64,000 nt of DNA, taken from the NCBI RefSeq assembly GCF_030068605.1, contig NZ_JASJOU010000008.1:186001-250000 (forward strand). The letters run 5' to 3'. Numbering within the stretch: the stretch's first letter is position 1; every line of letters starts with the position of its first letter. The notes below the pieces were generated by a model. That model made no database searches, was not told the DNA's origin, and saw only the letters and a list, made by a program, of their open reading frames with translations. This DNA is from Xanthocytophaga agilis. Lineage in GTDB: Bacteria; Bacteroidota; Bacteroidia; Cytophagales; 172606-1. Positions 8,229 through 16,760 of this stretch are shown here, one piece after another. A program made the position numbers and the translations under genes.

Positions 8229-8248
8229 GTTGTTCCTTAATCGGGGTG

Positions 8249-8256
8249 CAAATGTA
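8249..8256 (-). promoter_or_regulatory. -7 element (TACATTTG) for tRNA-Glu
   Basis: TACATTTG on the minus strand matches the Bacteroidota TAnnTTTG consensus and lies 20 bases before the tRNA 5' end. A mirror copy on the plus strand at 8279-8286 makes an 11-bp inverted repeat (CAAATGTATGT / ACATACATTTG). Confidence 0.6.
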
Positions 8257-8364
8257 TGTAAATATTTTTAAAATCACATACATTTGACAAAAAATATTTT
8301 CACAAAAAAGTCGCAACTAACCTAACTCACTATAAATCAAAAACATAATTCTATAACTTTTTTC

Positions 8365-9936
8365 TTAACTTATCTTCCCTGTTAGGCCAGTTCTCTTTTC
8401 TGGTGTATTCTTCGCATTTTCAGCTACACTATTTAATAAAGCAACAGAGACATTGCCTCCATCAAAGACACATGTCAGCTTATCTCCATGAATAGCTTCT
8501 ACAAACCGCAGATTGAGTTGTAAGGTAGTATCGTTTATCCAGGTAGCTGTACCAGCTATTTTTGAAGGTACAGGGTTTCTGCCTGCTACTGAAAAAATAT
8601 ACGGAACAGAATCTTTGTTCACAAACCAGTTCTGCCATCCAAACTTTATTGTATGTGGTCCACTTGCTGTCTTTATTGTAATAGAACAAGCATCTTTTGT
8701 AAAGTCAAATTGTAGTTGTGTAGCACCATATTCATTCTTCTCCAATTGAATGACTTTCTTATTCCACTTTGCAGCAGATGGAGACTGCACATTTCCTACA
8801 GGAACCGATAATTTTAGTCCAGCCAACTCTTTTTTCAACTCGGATAAAGTAGTACTGTCTTCGTTTAGCTTACCATCTTTAATTCCGGGAAGCAGATGTT
8901 CATACACAACGTTCATTGATTTTTGCATATCCCAGCTTTCACTTGTTACAACAAGTACTGCATCATATTGTGGCATAACAAAGCAATACTGCCCAAATGC
9001 ACCATCGCCTCGATAAAAACCGGGTTTACAACGCCAGAACTGATATCCATACCCCTGACTCCAGTCACCATCCCCAGCCTGTGAGGTCGTTTGTGCTTTG
9101 GTAGCATCATCAACCCAGCTTTCTGACAGAATTTCTTTCCCATTCCACTTACCTTTCTGCAGATACAATTGTCCAAGCAAGGCAATGTCTTCTGTTTTTA
9201 CACGCAACCCATATCCGGCAGTATTTAATCCTTGAGGTGAGACTTCCCAATCATAATTTTTAATACCCAATAGCTGAAACAGACGTGGCTCCAGGTATTG
9301 CGTCAGTGTCTGCCCTGTCTTTTTATGTACAATAGCTCCCAGCATATAGGTAGCTCCTGTATTATAGAGAAAATGCGTTCCGGGCTGAAAAGCTACAGGT
9401 TGACTCAAAAAAGTTTTTGTCCAGGTTTGTTGTTTCTCCTGCTCACGCAATTTAGGCATAGTATCCTCTCCATGTCCAGTATTCATGGTAAGCAAATGTT
9501 TTACTTTCATCTGCTTTAAATTCTCATCCGGAGAGGCAGGCGCTTCATCCGGAAACAAAGACAATACAGAATCTTCAACACTCAGCTTTCCCTCCTTCAC
9601 CAACAACCCGATGGCAGTACTCGTAAAACTTTTAGACAGAGAATATAAGGTATGTTTATACTCAGCAGCAAACGGTTGCCACCACCCTTCTGCAATCACT
9701 TTTCCATGACGCAACAGCATAAAGCTATGCCAGTCTATACCTGAAGAACGGGTAGCTTTTATAAAATTAAGAATTGAAGAAGAAGAAACACCTTGTGATT
9801 CAGGACTTGTACGCGCCAATCCTGAAATACCTTTCTGATTCAGGATGCTAGCATACACGTAATTTGTGGGAAATAAGCTAATGCCCAGAGCGGTAGCTCC
9901 GATACCTTTTATAAAGTCTCTTCTGTGTGTGCTCAT
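8365..9936 (-). CDS. Tat-exported beta-lactamase-fold serine hydrolase
   Basis: This 523-residue protein has a twin-arginine signal (RRDFIKG at residues 5-11 followed by a hydrophobic stretch to about 30), so it is exported folded. The catalytic domain is of the beta-lactamase class C / penicillin-binding type. The SxxK motif is SLSK (Ser99, Lys102) and the second motif is YNTG around Tyr191. The substrate is not evident. Family members include esterases, D-amino-acid peptidases and 6-aminohexanoate-dimer hydrolase-like enzymes, and the IDWHSFMLLRHGKVIAEGWW segment resembles the last. The C-terminal ~150 residues form an additional beta-rich domain. It is monocistronic, without a clear regulatory partner. 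Confidence 0.85.
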   Translation of the reverse strand: MSTHRRDFIKGIGATALGISLFPTNYVYASILNQKGISGLARTSPESQGVSSSSILNFIKATRSSGIDWHSFMLLRHGKVIAEGWWQPFAAEYKHTLYSLSKSFTSTAIGLLVKEGKLSVEDSVLSLFPDEAPASPDENLKQMKVKHLLTMNTGHGEDTMPKLREQEKQQTWTKTFLSQPVAFQPGTHFLYNTGATYMLGAIVHKKTGQTLTQYLEPRLFQLLGIKNYDWEVSPQGLNTAGYGLRVKTEDIALLGQLYLQKGKWNGKEILSESWVDDATKAQTTSQAGDGDWSQGYGYQFWRCKPGFYRGDGAFGQYCFVMPQYDAVLVVTSESWDMQKSMNVVYEHLLPGIKDGKLNEDSTTLSELKKELAGLKLSVPVGNVQSPSAAKWNKKVIQLEKNEYGATQLQFDFTKDACSITIKTASGPHTIKFGWQNWFVNKDSVPYIFSVAGRNPVPSKIAGTATWINDTTLQLNLRFVEAIHGDKLTCVFDGGNVSVALLNSVAENAKNTPEKRTGLTGKIS

Positions 9937-10114
9937 TGTAACAGATGGTTGAGTGAGAATTTCAGGTTTACAGGGTATATATTCTTGTCTGAAGCTTCTG
10001 GTTGGAAAGCCATTGAAGGTTTAGCAAACATGAGCAATCTACAATATTTTAAAGAAAACATTCAATTATTTATCCTTATTACAAACCACTCATTTATTAG
10101 ATAGTATAAAACAG

Positions 10115-10147
10115 AAACGGTTTGCAAGTACTTTTTGCAAACCGTTT
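10115..10147. terminator. Bidirectional terminator upstream of 8365-9936 and after the PEBP gene
   Basis: A 13-bp perfect stem (AAACGGTTTGCAA / TTGCAAACCGTTT) has a 7-nt loop and is followed by TTAT, with CTGTTTTAT on the minus side. It lies 32 bases after the stop of the PEBP gene. Confidence 0.8.
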
Positions 10148-10178
10148 TATTAAGACAATAGATTAGCAGTCAACCCTT

Positions 10179-10718
10179 CTATTGTTGAGCATACATCACA
10201 ATAGAGGCTTTCGCAATAGTATTTCCAAATAAGTTAAATCCCACATAAGCAGGGCTGGCGTTTTTGTCCAGAGAGAGTTTGCTCTTCAAAGCATATACGG
10301 TAATCAGGTACTCGTGTGGGGCACCCGGAGGAGGGCAAGGTCCGATGTAACCTGGTGCACCAGCATCTGTCACACTTTGTATAGAACCAGCTGGAGCCAA
10401 CGATTTGCTAATATCTCCAGCTCCAGCTTTCAATTCTGTAACGTTAGCAGGAATGTTAAATATCACCCAATGCCAGAAACCGCTTCCTGTAGGTGCGTCT
10501 TTGTCATAGATAGTCACTGCAAAGCTTTGGGTTCCGGCAGGTACATTTTCCCAGTAGAGTTGAGGAGATATATTGCTTCCATGACATCCGAAGCTATTAG
10601 CAAACTCTTTCTGAGTGGCTTGTCCTCCAATTTCCTTACTCTTTAACGTAAATGTCTGGGCCATTGCCATAGTACCAATCATCAGGCAGGCTGTAAGTAA
10701 TGCAAGTCCTTTTTTCAT
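10179..10718 (-). CDS. Secreted PEBP-family (YbhB/YbcL-like) protein
   Basis: This 179-residue protein has a cleavable signal peptide (hydrophobic residues about 5-20, AMAQ at the cleavage site). A phosphatidylethanolamine-binding-protein fold follows. Characteristic segments are GSNISPQLYWENVPAGTQSFAVTIYDKDAP, GFWHWVIFNIP and the CPPPGAPHEYLITVYAL ligand-pocket strand. The bacterial YbhB/YbcL type has no established substrate. It is expressed from its own TACCTTTG promoter element at 10746-10753 and ends in a strong hairpin. The upstream AraC-type regulator (10802-11689) is in the same orientation with an 83-bp gap and may control it. Confidence 0.88.
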   Translation of the reverse strand: MKKGLALLTACLMIGTMAMAQTFTLKSKEIGGQATQKEFANSFGCHGSNISPQLYWENVPAGTQSFAVTIYDKDAPTGSGFWHWVIFNIPANVTELKAGAGDISKSLAPAGSIQSVTDAGAPGYIGPCPPPGAPHEYLITVYALKSKLSLDKNASPAYVGFNLFGNTIAKASIVMYAQQ

Positions 10719-10745
10719 TGTATCTGTTGTTTAATAGTTACAATG

Positions 10746-10753
10746 CAAAGGTA
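10746..10753 (-). promoter_or_regulatory. -7 element (TACCTTTG) for the PEBP gene
   Basis: TACCTTTG on the minus strand fits TAnnTTTG and lies 28 bases before the start codon. The gene can therefore be transcribed independently of the araC-type gene upstream. Confidence 0.55.
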
Positions 10754-10801
10754 CCCGTACCTAAAAAGAATAGAGTAAGGCTATCGGATCAAAAACTATT
10801 G

Positions 10802-11689
10802 CTAAACGTTCAACTTCTGGTTCTGGTACTCTTTAGGGGTAACTCCAAAAGTCTGTTTAAAGGACTGAATAAAGCTGGATAGATTTTCATATCCTACTTT
10901 GTAATATACATCACTAGGCTTTTCCTCTGCCTGCTGTAATAGCCTGGCGGCAGTCTCCATTCTGCGTTGAAGCATCCATTTGTTAGGAGACGTCCCGTAA
11001 AGCTTTGTAAATCTGCGTTTAAATGTCGAAACACTCATATTGCATAAGAATGCAAGTTCTTCTATGGTAACATGATTCTCACTATGCGTTTCGACTGTTT
11101 TCCGAATCTCAAAATCACTCTGATCTTCCTGTATACAGGTACGCAATCCTAATAATTTCTCAGGAAATCTGTCAGCCAGATACAACATAATCTCTTCAAA
11201 CTTCAGTCGTGCCATTTCTGTGGAAACACTCTTTCCGGCAGATAACATAAGGCTCAATGATGCAATATAATTTTTCAGAAAGTCATCTTTCTCAAAAACC
11301 ACAAAAGGCTCATCTGGTGACTGCTTTCGGGAGGAACGGGTAAATAGGCCTGCGTACTTCAAAAAAAAATCTGTTAATACTTTATTATCAAAAAATAACA
11401 AAGTACTGCTATAGCCACCCTGCTCTGAAATAAGCTTTTCAGTCATCAGACAATTACCGGAAGACAACAACAGAAACTGGGAAGAATCAATACGAGCATG
11501 TTTTTGCGAGTACGAAACCACTTTTTGCCCTTCTGTGAGAAAGCTAAACAGATTCTGGTTTAATGTTACCCGATTTTTTGTTGAATTTTCGTTTGCCCGA
11601 TAACTGACGATATGAATTCCCTCTGCACATATAGTTTCAGCAGAGGCAGCTATCAGGTCATATGGCAGTGAATGGATGTTCAAGTTCAC
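10802..11689 (-). CDS. AraC-family transcriptional regulator
   Basis: This 295-residue regulator has an N-terminal cupin-like sensor region (about 1-170) and a C-terminal pair of helix-turn-helix motifs. The first is VTIEELAFLCNMSVSTFKRRF (around 210-230). The second carries the family signature KPSDVYYKVGYENLSSFIQSFKQTFGVTPKEYQ (around 255-287). It resembles Bacteroidota one-component AraC regulators of redox or stress genes. Its promoter element (TATCTTTG, 11715-11722) faces away from that of the O-acetylation pair. Candidate targets are the downstream PEBP gene and the divergent 11902-14288 operon. The ligand is unknown. Confidence 0.88.
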   Translation of the reverse strand: MNLNIHSLPYDLIAASAETICAEGIHIVSYRANENSTKNRVTLNQNLFSFLTEGQKVVSYSQKHARIDSSQFLLLSSGNCLMTEKLISEQGGYSSTLLFFDNKVLTDFFLKYAGLFTRSSRKQSPDEPFVVFEKDDFLKNYIASLSLMLSAGKSVSTEMARLKFEEIMLYLADRFPEKLLGLRTCIQEDQSDFEIRKTVETHSENHVTIEELAFLCNMSVSTFKRRFTKLYGTSPNKWMLQRRMETAARLLQQAEEKPSDVYYKVGYENLSSFIQSFKQTFGVTPKEYQNQKLNV

Positions 11690-11714
11690 AATAGAGAGAA
11701 GACGTGTATTTCGA

Positions 11715-11722
11715 CAAAGATA
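11715..11722 (-). promoter_or_regulatory. -7 element (TATCTTTG) for the araC-type gene
   Basis: TATCTTTG on the minus strand lies 25 bases before the start codon and matches TAnnTTTG. Confidence 0.55.
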
Positions 11723-11822
11723 CTTTTATTCTTTTGGATTGAATACAGAATCAATATCCTATATTTTCCTACCACGTAATATCACCCTATATTAATATAA
11801 AATAATTCTTTCCCCTCACAGG

Positions 11823-11830
11823 TATCTTTG
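11823..11830 (+). promoter_or_regulatory. -7 element (TATCTTTG) for the MBOAT operon
   Basis: This is the same octamer as at 11715-11722 but on the plus strand. It implies a 5' leader of about 65 bases for the 11902 gene. No convincing -33 TTTG is seen at the usual distance. Confidence 0.5.
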
Positions 11831-11901
11831 TAGGTAGACATCTTCACGACCAAGCCTAAATCATTGAAGGACAAATAGCTGCTCATATTCTGAACATCAA
11901 C

Positions 11902-13299
11902 ATGTTATTTAATTCATTTGAATTTCTGGCATTCTTCCTACCTATTACTTTAACGGTATATTTCCTGCTAAATAAATATGGGTTTGACAAACCAGGCAAA
12001 GTGTGGTTATTAGCCTGTTCACTATTCTTTTATGCCTGGTGGAAGCCTATCTTTCTTTTACTGATATGCACTTCTATGGTCATCAACTATTTTGCTGGCC
12101 AGAAATTAAACTATATTGAAAACCCCAAAACCCGTAAGATATTTTATATCACTTGTCTTCTGGGTAACTTGTCTGTATTGCTCTACTATAAGTACACCAA
12201 CTTCATTGTAGATAATTTCAATCTGCTGCTTACAGAAGATATTGTTATTGATAAAATTGCACTTCCATTGGCAATAAGCTTCTTCACCTTTCAGAAATTC
12301 GCCTACATTACAGACAGCTACAAAGGTAAAACCAAAGGATATGACTTTCTAAACTTCTGTCTGTTTGTAGCATTCTTCCCGCAACTCATTGCAGGTCCGA
12401 TTGTTCATCATAAAGACATTATGCCGCAGTTTCAGGATGAAAGTAAAAAACAATTCAATACAGAGAATTTCCTGAAAGGGCTATATATATTTCTACTTGG
12501 CCTGATAAAGAAAATTGCGATTGCAGACACATTTGCCATTGTTGCGAATGCCGGCTATGGTGATGCAACTCACCTGTCATTTGTGGATAGCTGGATTACA
12601 TCCATTGCCTATGCTGTACAGCTTTATTTTGACTTTAGCGGCTATTCAGATATGGCCATTGGAGCGGGGTTATTATTCAATATTACATTACCTATCAACT
12701 TTAACTCACCCTACAAAGCTACCAATCTGCAGGACTTCTGGAGAAGATGGCATATTACATTAGGCAATTTTCTGCGGGAATACATCTATATTCCATTAGG
12801 AGGAAACCGCAAAGGAGAATTGCTTACTCTAAACAACCTGATGGTGACCTTCCTGGTAGGTGGAATATGGCATGGCGCAAACTGGACATTTCTTATCTGG
12901 GGATTTATGCACGGATTTGGACTGGTAGTACATAGATTATGGCAAAAGACTAAAATCGTTATCTCTGACAGTGTTGGTTTACTCATCACCTTGTTATATG
13001 TCAATTTTGCCTGGGTATTCTTTCGGGCTACCTCTGTGGGTGATGCACTAGCTGTACTAAAAAGCATGGTAGGGATAGGTTCTGTCAGCTATACGGGCTC
13101 AAAAGTACTGACCGATATTTATATCTATCCTACTTTAGTGGCAGGAATGTTCTTCCTGTTTTTGAAAAATCCACCACAACTTGCCAAGGAGTTCCGATTC
13201 AATACACAACATCTGTTGTATATGCTAGGCCTTACGCTGATAGGACTGATTTATCTGAACTCCATTACCTCCAATGATTTCCTTTATTTTGATTTTTAA
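11902..13299 (+). CDS. MBOAT-family polysaccharide O-acyltransferase (AlgI/DltB-like)
   Basis: This is a 465-residue multi-pass membrane protein of the membrane-bound O-acyltransferase family. Hallmarks are FWRRWHITLGNFLREYIYIPLGG (His284) and the catalytic-site GGIWHGANWTFLIWG (His324). The length and the N-terminal FNSFEFLAFFLPITL are typical of AlgI-like enzymes. These move acetyl groups across the membrane for O-acetylation of exopolysaccharide or cell-wall glycans. The next gene (13335) encodes a membrane-anchored SGNH-like protein, the usual AlgJ/X-type partner. The pair is transcribed from 11823-11830, divergently from the AraC regulator. The acetylated polymer cannot be identified from this window. 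Confidence 0.92.
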   Translation: MLFNSFEFLAFFLPITLTVYFLLNKYGFDKPGKVWLLACSLFFYAWWKPIFLLLICTSMVINYFAGQKLNYIENPKTRKIFYITCLLGNLSVLLYYKYTNFIVDNFNLLLTEDIVIDKIALPLAISFFTFQKFAYITDSYKGKTKGYDFLNFCLFVAFFPQLIAGPIVHHKDIMPQFQDESKKQFNTENFLKGLYIFLLGLIKKIAIADTFAIVANAGYGDATHLSFVDSWITSIAYAVQLYFDFSGYSDMAIGAGLLFNITLPINFNSPYKATNLQDFWRRWHITLGNFLREYIYIPLGGNRKGELLTLNNLMVTFLVGGIWHGANWTFLIWGFMHGFGLVVHRLWQKTKIVISDSVGLLITLLYVNFAWVFFRATSVGDALAVLKSMVGIGSVSYTGSKVLTDIYIYPTLVAGMFFLFLKNPPQLAKEFRFNTQHLLYMLGLTLIGLIYLNSITSNDFLYFDF

Positions 13300-13334
13300 T
13301 GTAAGAAGATCAACACCTGATATTTTAATCCATC

Positions 13335-14288
13335 ATGAATAGCAAAAAGTTTCTTTTTACGTATGTTATACTAACCCTTGTGTTGGTAACTCTTATGGCT
13401 GGAATCAATTATTTCATTGATATATATGGACTATTCAGAGGAAAGAAAGATCGTAAAGTATATATCAATGAACGGACATCCAAATACCTGATGTCCTATC
13501 GGTATATTCCCGAAAATTTTGAAGGTTTTATTCTGGGTCCCTCATTATCTGCAAACTTGAATCCCGAACAAATAAAAGAGTACAGGATCTATAATGCCAG
13601 CATTATGGGCGCTAACATCTCCGAACTCAATTATCTGGTCGATAATATTGTAGAAAGGGGAAATATGAAGTTCGCTATCATCTGTCTGGACCCTTATCTG
13701 ACTAAAGATCATGGCCGAAAAAGTGCCAATATCACAACAGAAGAATACTTTGGAGCATTGGGTTCTACCAACCTGCTCAAAACGTATCTTTTGTATTTTG
13801 TCCGAAATAATAACATAGCACCTCATCGCTATGCTCCGGATTTGCACAATACAGTAGGTTGGAACAATTTTGAAAAAGAAACACACAATATAGACTCCAA
13901 ACGTTCTATCGAGGAAAAGGCAGCCAAACGACAATATGAAAAAACAGAGATTGATCCGGTTGCCTATAAGGAGCTGAATACAACACTGATCAAACTTCGC
14001 CATAAAAATATTAAAGTAATCGGTTATTTTAGTCCTGTGCCCTATAAGCTCTACCAATTAGGTAAATCAGATTATCAGAAATTCGAAAATGATATCAGTG
14101 CCTTATTCAATAAAAGTGATGTACTGATTAATCTGAATGAAGACCAATACAAAGACATTACCAATGACTACAATACATTTATTGACCATGGACATTTGAG
14201 TGCAAAGGGACAACACTTTGTTTTAAGTGTACTGGAGAGAGAGTTAAAGCAGTTATTTCCTGCTAAAGTAAATTATGCGTCCAACTAA
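13335..14288 (+). CDS. Membrane-anchored SGNH-hydrolase-like O-acetylation partner
   Basis: This 317-residue protein has one N-terminal membrane anchor (about residues 7-27) and a periplasmic domain. The GPSLSANL block around Ser70 fits the catalytic serine of SGNH/GDSL enzymes. FIDHGHLSAKG near the C-terminus gives the DxxH pair (Asp284, His287). Such proteins (AlgJ, AlgX, DltD-like) act with an MBOAT partner to transfer acetyl groups to polymers. It begins 35 bases after the MBOAT stop and is clearly the second gene of that operon. Hydrolase activity alone is an alternative. Confidence 0.78.
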   Translation: MNSKKFLFTYVILTLVLVTLMAGINYFIDIYGLFRGKKDRKVYINERTSKYLMSYRYIPENFEGFILGPSLSANLNPEQIKEYRIYNASIMGANISELNYLVDNIVERGNMKFAIICLDPYLTKDHGRKSANITTEEYFGALGSTNLLKTYLLYFVRNNNIAPHRYAPDLHNTVGWNNFEKETHNIDSKRSIEEKAAKRQYEKTEIDPVAYKELNTTLIKLRHKNIKVIGYFSPVPYKLYQLGKSDYQKFENDISALFNKSDVLINLNEDQYKDITNDYNTFIDHGHLSAKGQHFVLSVLERELKQLFPAKVNYASN

Positions 14289-14341
14289 CGCTATCTTGAT
14301 TCAAAATTACTGTTAGATGTTATTATCCTCTAAACAATCCA

Positions 14342-16519
14342 TTATTTGGGTAAATGTATTTCAAAACGACTTCCAACATTCTCTTTACTTTTGACCACTA
14401 CCCAGCCATGTAATACCTCCACCTGTGTTTTTACCAGAAAGAGTCCATACCCTTTTCCTTTTACGTGAGTATGTAAACGCTGATAGAGACCAAAGATCTT
14501 GTACAATTCCGCATCTGCCAGGTCAAAGCCTATTCCATTATCTTCTACACTCAAAACATTTTCTGCCTCTGTAGCAGAAATATGAATAGAAACCCAGGGA
14601 ATTCGTTCAGGTGAGCGATATTTGAGAGCATTCGAAATAAGGTGATACAGAATACTTTCCATATAACTCCGGATTGTAACAATCTCAGGGACCTCAATAG
14701 TACTATCTATTTTTGCGTGTGTATTTTCTATCTGGTCATTAAACAGGTCCACCGTATAACTCACAAGTCTTGCTGTATCAATCTTTTCTTTATACTGATC
14801 TACATTGTTTTTGATAGATAATATAGATGTGAGATCACTAATGGTTATATCCATGTCATGAGCCGCTTTATGCAGTAATTCTACCAATTCATGATCAGGA
14901 GATGTTGTATCCTCATCTTTATCTGTTTCTATCAAATGCAGCAAACCCAGAATACGGGCTACAGGGGCTCTCAGATTATGGGAGACAATATAGGTAAACT
15001 GTTGAATATCCTGATTTTGTTGAGTCAAATTTGAAACTGTAGCCTCCAGTTCTGCTGTTCGGGCTTGCACTTGTCGCTCCAGATCTTTATTCAGAAATTC
15101 AATTTCCTGATTACGTTGATGAAGATTATCCATTAATATAAGTTGCGTTTCATTACTCGCCTGTAATTCTTCGTTACTGGCACTTAGTTCTTCACTTACA
15201 GCCGCAAGTTCTTCATTCTTATACTCCAGATCCATTTTCTGTGAATGCAATAGCTTGTTTGTACGAATCTTCTCTCTGACAATATAGGTTAGCAACAAAG
15301 AAGTTAGTATAAGTGCACTTATCACTGTTACAAAAATAATCTGTTGCTGTCGTTCACGACTTTCAGCCAGTAATAACCTATATTCACTTTCCTTCTTTTC
15401 CAGTTCAAACGAAGACTTCAGCCGAATCTCCCGAATAATCTGACTCTGGTCAAAAAGTAGTTTGCTCAGGCTATCTGCCCAAAATAGACTTTGTGTTGCT
15501 AATTCATGTCTGCCAGTCTTCTGGTAATATCTGGCCAACTGTTTATGAAATGTATAGTTCAGCTCAGAATTGTGAACGTTTTTTTGAAATTCAATAGCTT
15601 TCTCATAATACGTCTGCGCCAGATCAGACTGCTTTGTATATTCATATACTTCGGCTATAGACAGACTAACAGTCAATGCCTCATCCCAGAATTTACGATA
15701 AATAGCTATATCCAGGTCCTGAAAGTAAAAAAGCAAAGCTTTTGTGTAGTTACCCTCCATTTTATAGCTATTCCCTATACCTCTGGCAGCAATTCCTATC
15801 CAGACGGTATCCTTATAGGTTCTGGCTGCCTGCATTGACTTTTCAAAGAACTGAATAGCCTTAGCATAGTTCCTCATATCACTATAAGCCAGTCCTATAG
15901 TGTTAAATGTAGATATATACCCACGTTTATTCAATGAATCAGGCGAAGATCTGACTATCTCCTGTAAATTAGCAATACAATTCGTATAATCTTTGACCTT
16001 GTAATAGAGATCCCCAACAAGGTAACGTATACGCAAGATAAAGGCGTTTTTATGTAATTTTTCAAAATACTGGAGAGCCTGCTGATAGAATTTCAGTGCC
16101 TGTGAAGACTTATGTACACTTTGATTGAGATTTCCCAGCTTAATACAGATAAGACCGGCTTCAGGATATAACTGTTCTTCAAGAGCCTGTTTTAACGTAG
16201 CCTCATATATACTATCTGACTTATTAAAGGACCTCTCACCATAATACATTGCACCTGCCAACATATAAAAATAGATCTGTACTTTGGGATCTGCTGCTTT
16301 CTCAGCCAGAGTGATCACTTTCTGCAATTCATACGCACGCCGGTTATCAGATAAATGTTCAAAATCGGAAGTATATTTTTCGATTAGCGCTTCATAGGTC
16401 TCCACAGAGGTCTCAGGCATTTGCGTCACAATCTGATTAAGATTGGTAACCTGAGTAAAAGCAACTGTAAAGAGAAAGAAGAGTGATAGACTTAAAAATA
16501 TATTTCGTATAAAAAGCAT
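14342..16519 (-). CDS. TPR-containing sensor histidine kinase
   Basis: This 725-residue protein starts with a signal sequence (about 1-22). It is followed by a periplasmic array of tetratricopeptide repeats (about residues 25-345, e.g. YEATLKQALEEQLYPEAGLICIKLGNL and AKAIQFFEKSMQAARTY). A single transmembrane helix lies near 393-411. A long cytoplasmic coiled coil (about 420-495) precedes the HisKA domain, with IVSHNLRAPV and phospho-acceptor His514. The HATPase domain shows VEDNGIGFD and GKGYGLFLVK. This is the common Bacteroidota TPR-kinase design. No response regulator is adjacent, so it is an orphan kinase. Confidence 0.92.
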   Translation of the reverse strand: MLFIRNIFLSLSLFFLFTVAFTQVTNLNQIVTQMPETSVETYEALIEKYTSDFEHLSDNRRAYELQKVITLAEKAADPKVQIYFYMLAGAMYYGERSFNKSDSIYEATLKQALEEQLYPEAGLICIKLGNLNQSVHKSSQALKFYQQALQYFEKLHKNAFILRIRYLVGDLYYKVKDYTNCIANLQEIVRSSPDSLNKRGYISTFNTIGLAYSDMRNYAKAIQFFEKSMQAARTYKDTVWIGIAARGIGNSYKMEGNYTKALLFYFQDLDIAIYRKFWDEALTVSLSIAEVYEYTKQSDLAQTYYEKAIEFQKNVHNSELNYTFHKQLARYYQKTGRHELATQSLFWADSLSKLLFDQSQIIREIRLKSSFELEKKESEYRLLLAESRERQQQIIFVTVISALILTSLLLTYIVREKIRTNKLLHSQKMDLEYKNEELAAVSEELSASNEELQASNETQLILMDNLHQRNQEIEFLNKDLERQVQARTAELEATVSNLTQQNQDIQQFTYIVSHNLRAPVARILGLLHLIETDKDEDTTSPDHELVELLHKAAHDMDITISDLTSILSIKNNVDQYKEKIDTARLVSYTVDLFNDQIENTHAKIDSTIEVPEIVTIRSYMESILYHLISNALKYRSPERIPWVSIHISATEAENVLSVEDNGIGFDLADAELYKIFGLYQRLHTHVKGKGYGLFLVKTQVEVLHGWVVVKSKENVGSRFEIHLPK

Positions 16520-16676
16520 ACGTATATTCTGGCGGTTCCGTGCGTCTTATTAAGTAAAGTCTTTTTTTAATTAAATCCAATTGTTAAACCATCTTGTTCA
16601 AAATTATGACAATAGAAATATCTTAAAGATGTATTTACCTTAAAAAAATACCATTGACAGATAAGTAAGAAATAAA

Positions 16677-16707
16677 CAAAAGTCAGGCATTCAATACCTG
16701 ACTTTTG
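16677..16707 (-). terminator. Terminator of the amino acid permease gene
   Basis: An 11-bp perfect stem (CAAAAGTCAGG / CCTGACTTTTG) with a 9-nt loop reads on the minus strand into TTTATTTCTT. It lies 54 bases after the stop at 16761. Confidence 0.75.
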
Positions 16708-16760
16708 TTGTAGCTTGGCTCTGTACCAGACTTATTTTTTCTCCACAAAGATCACTTAAT

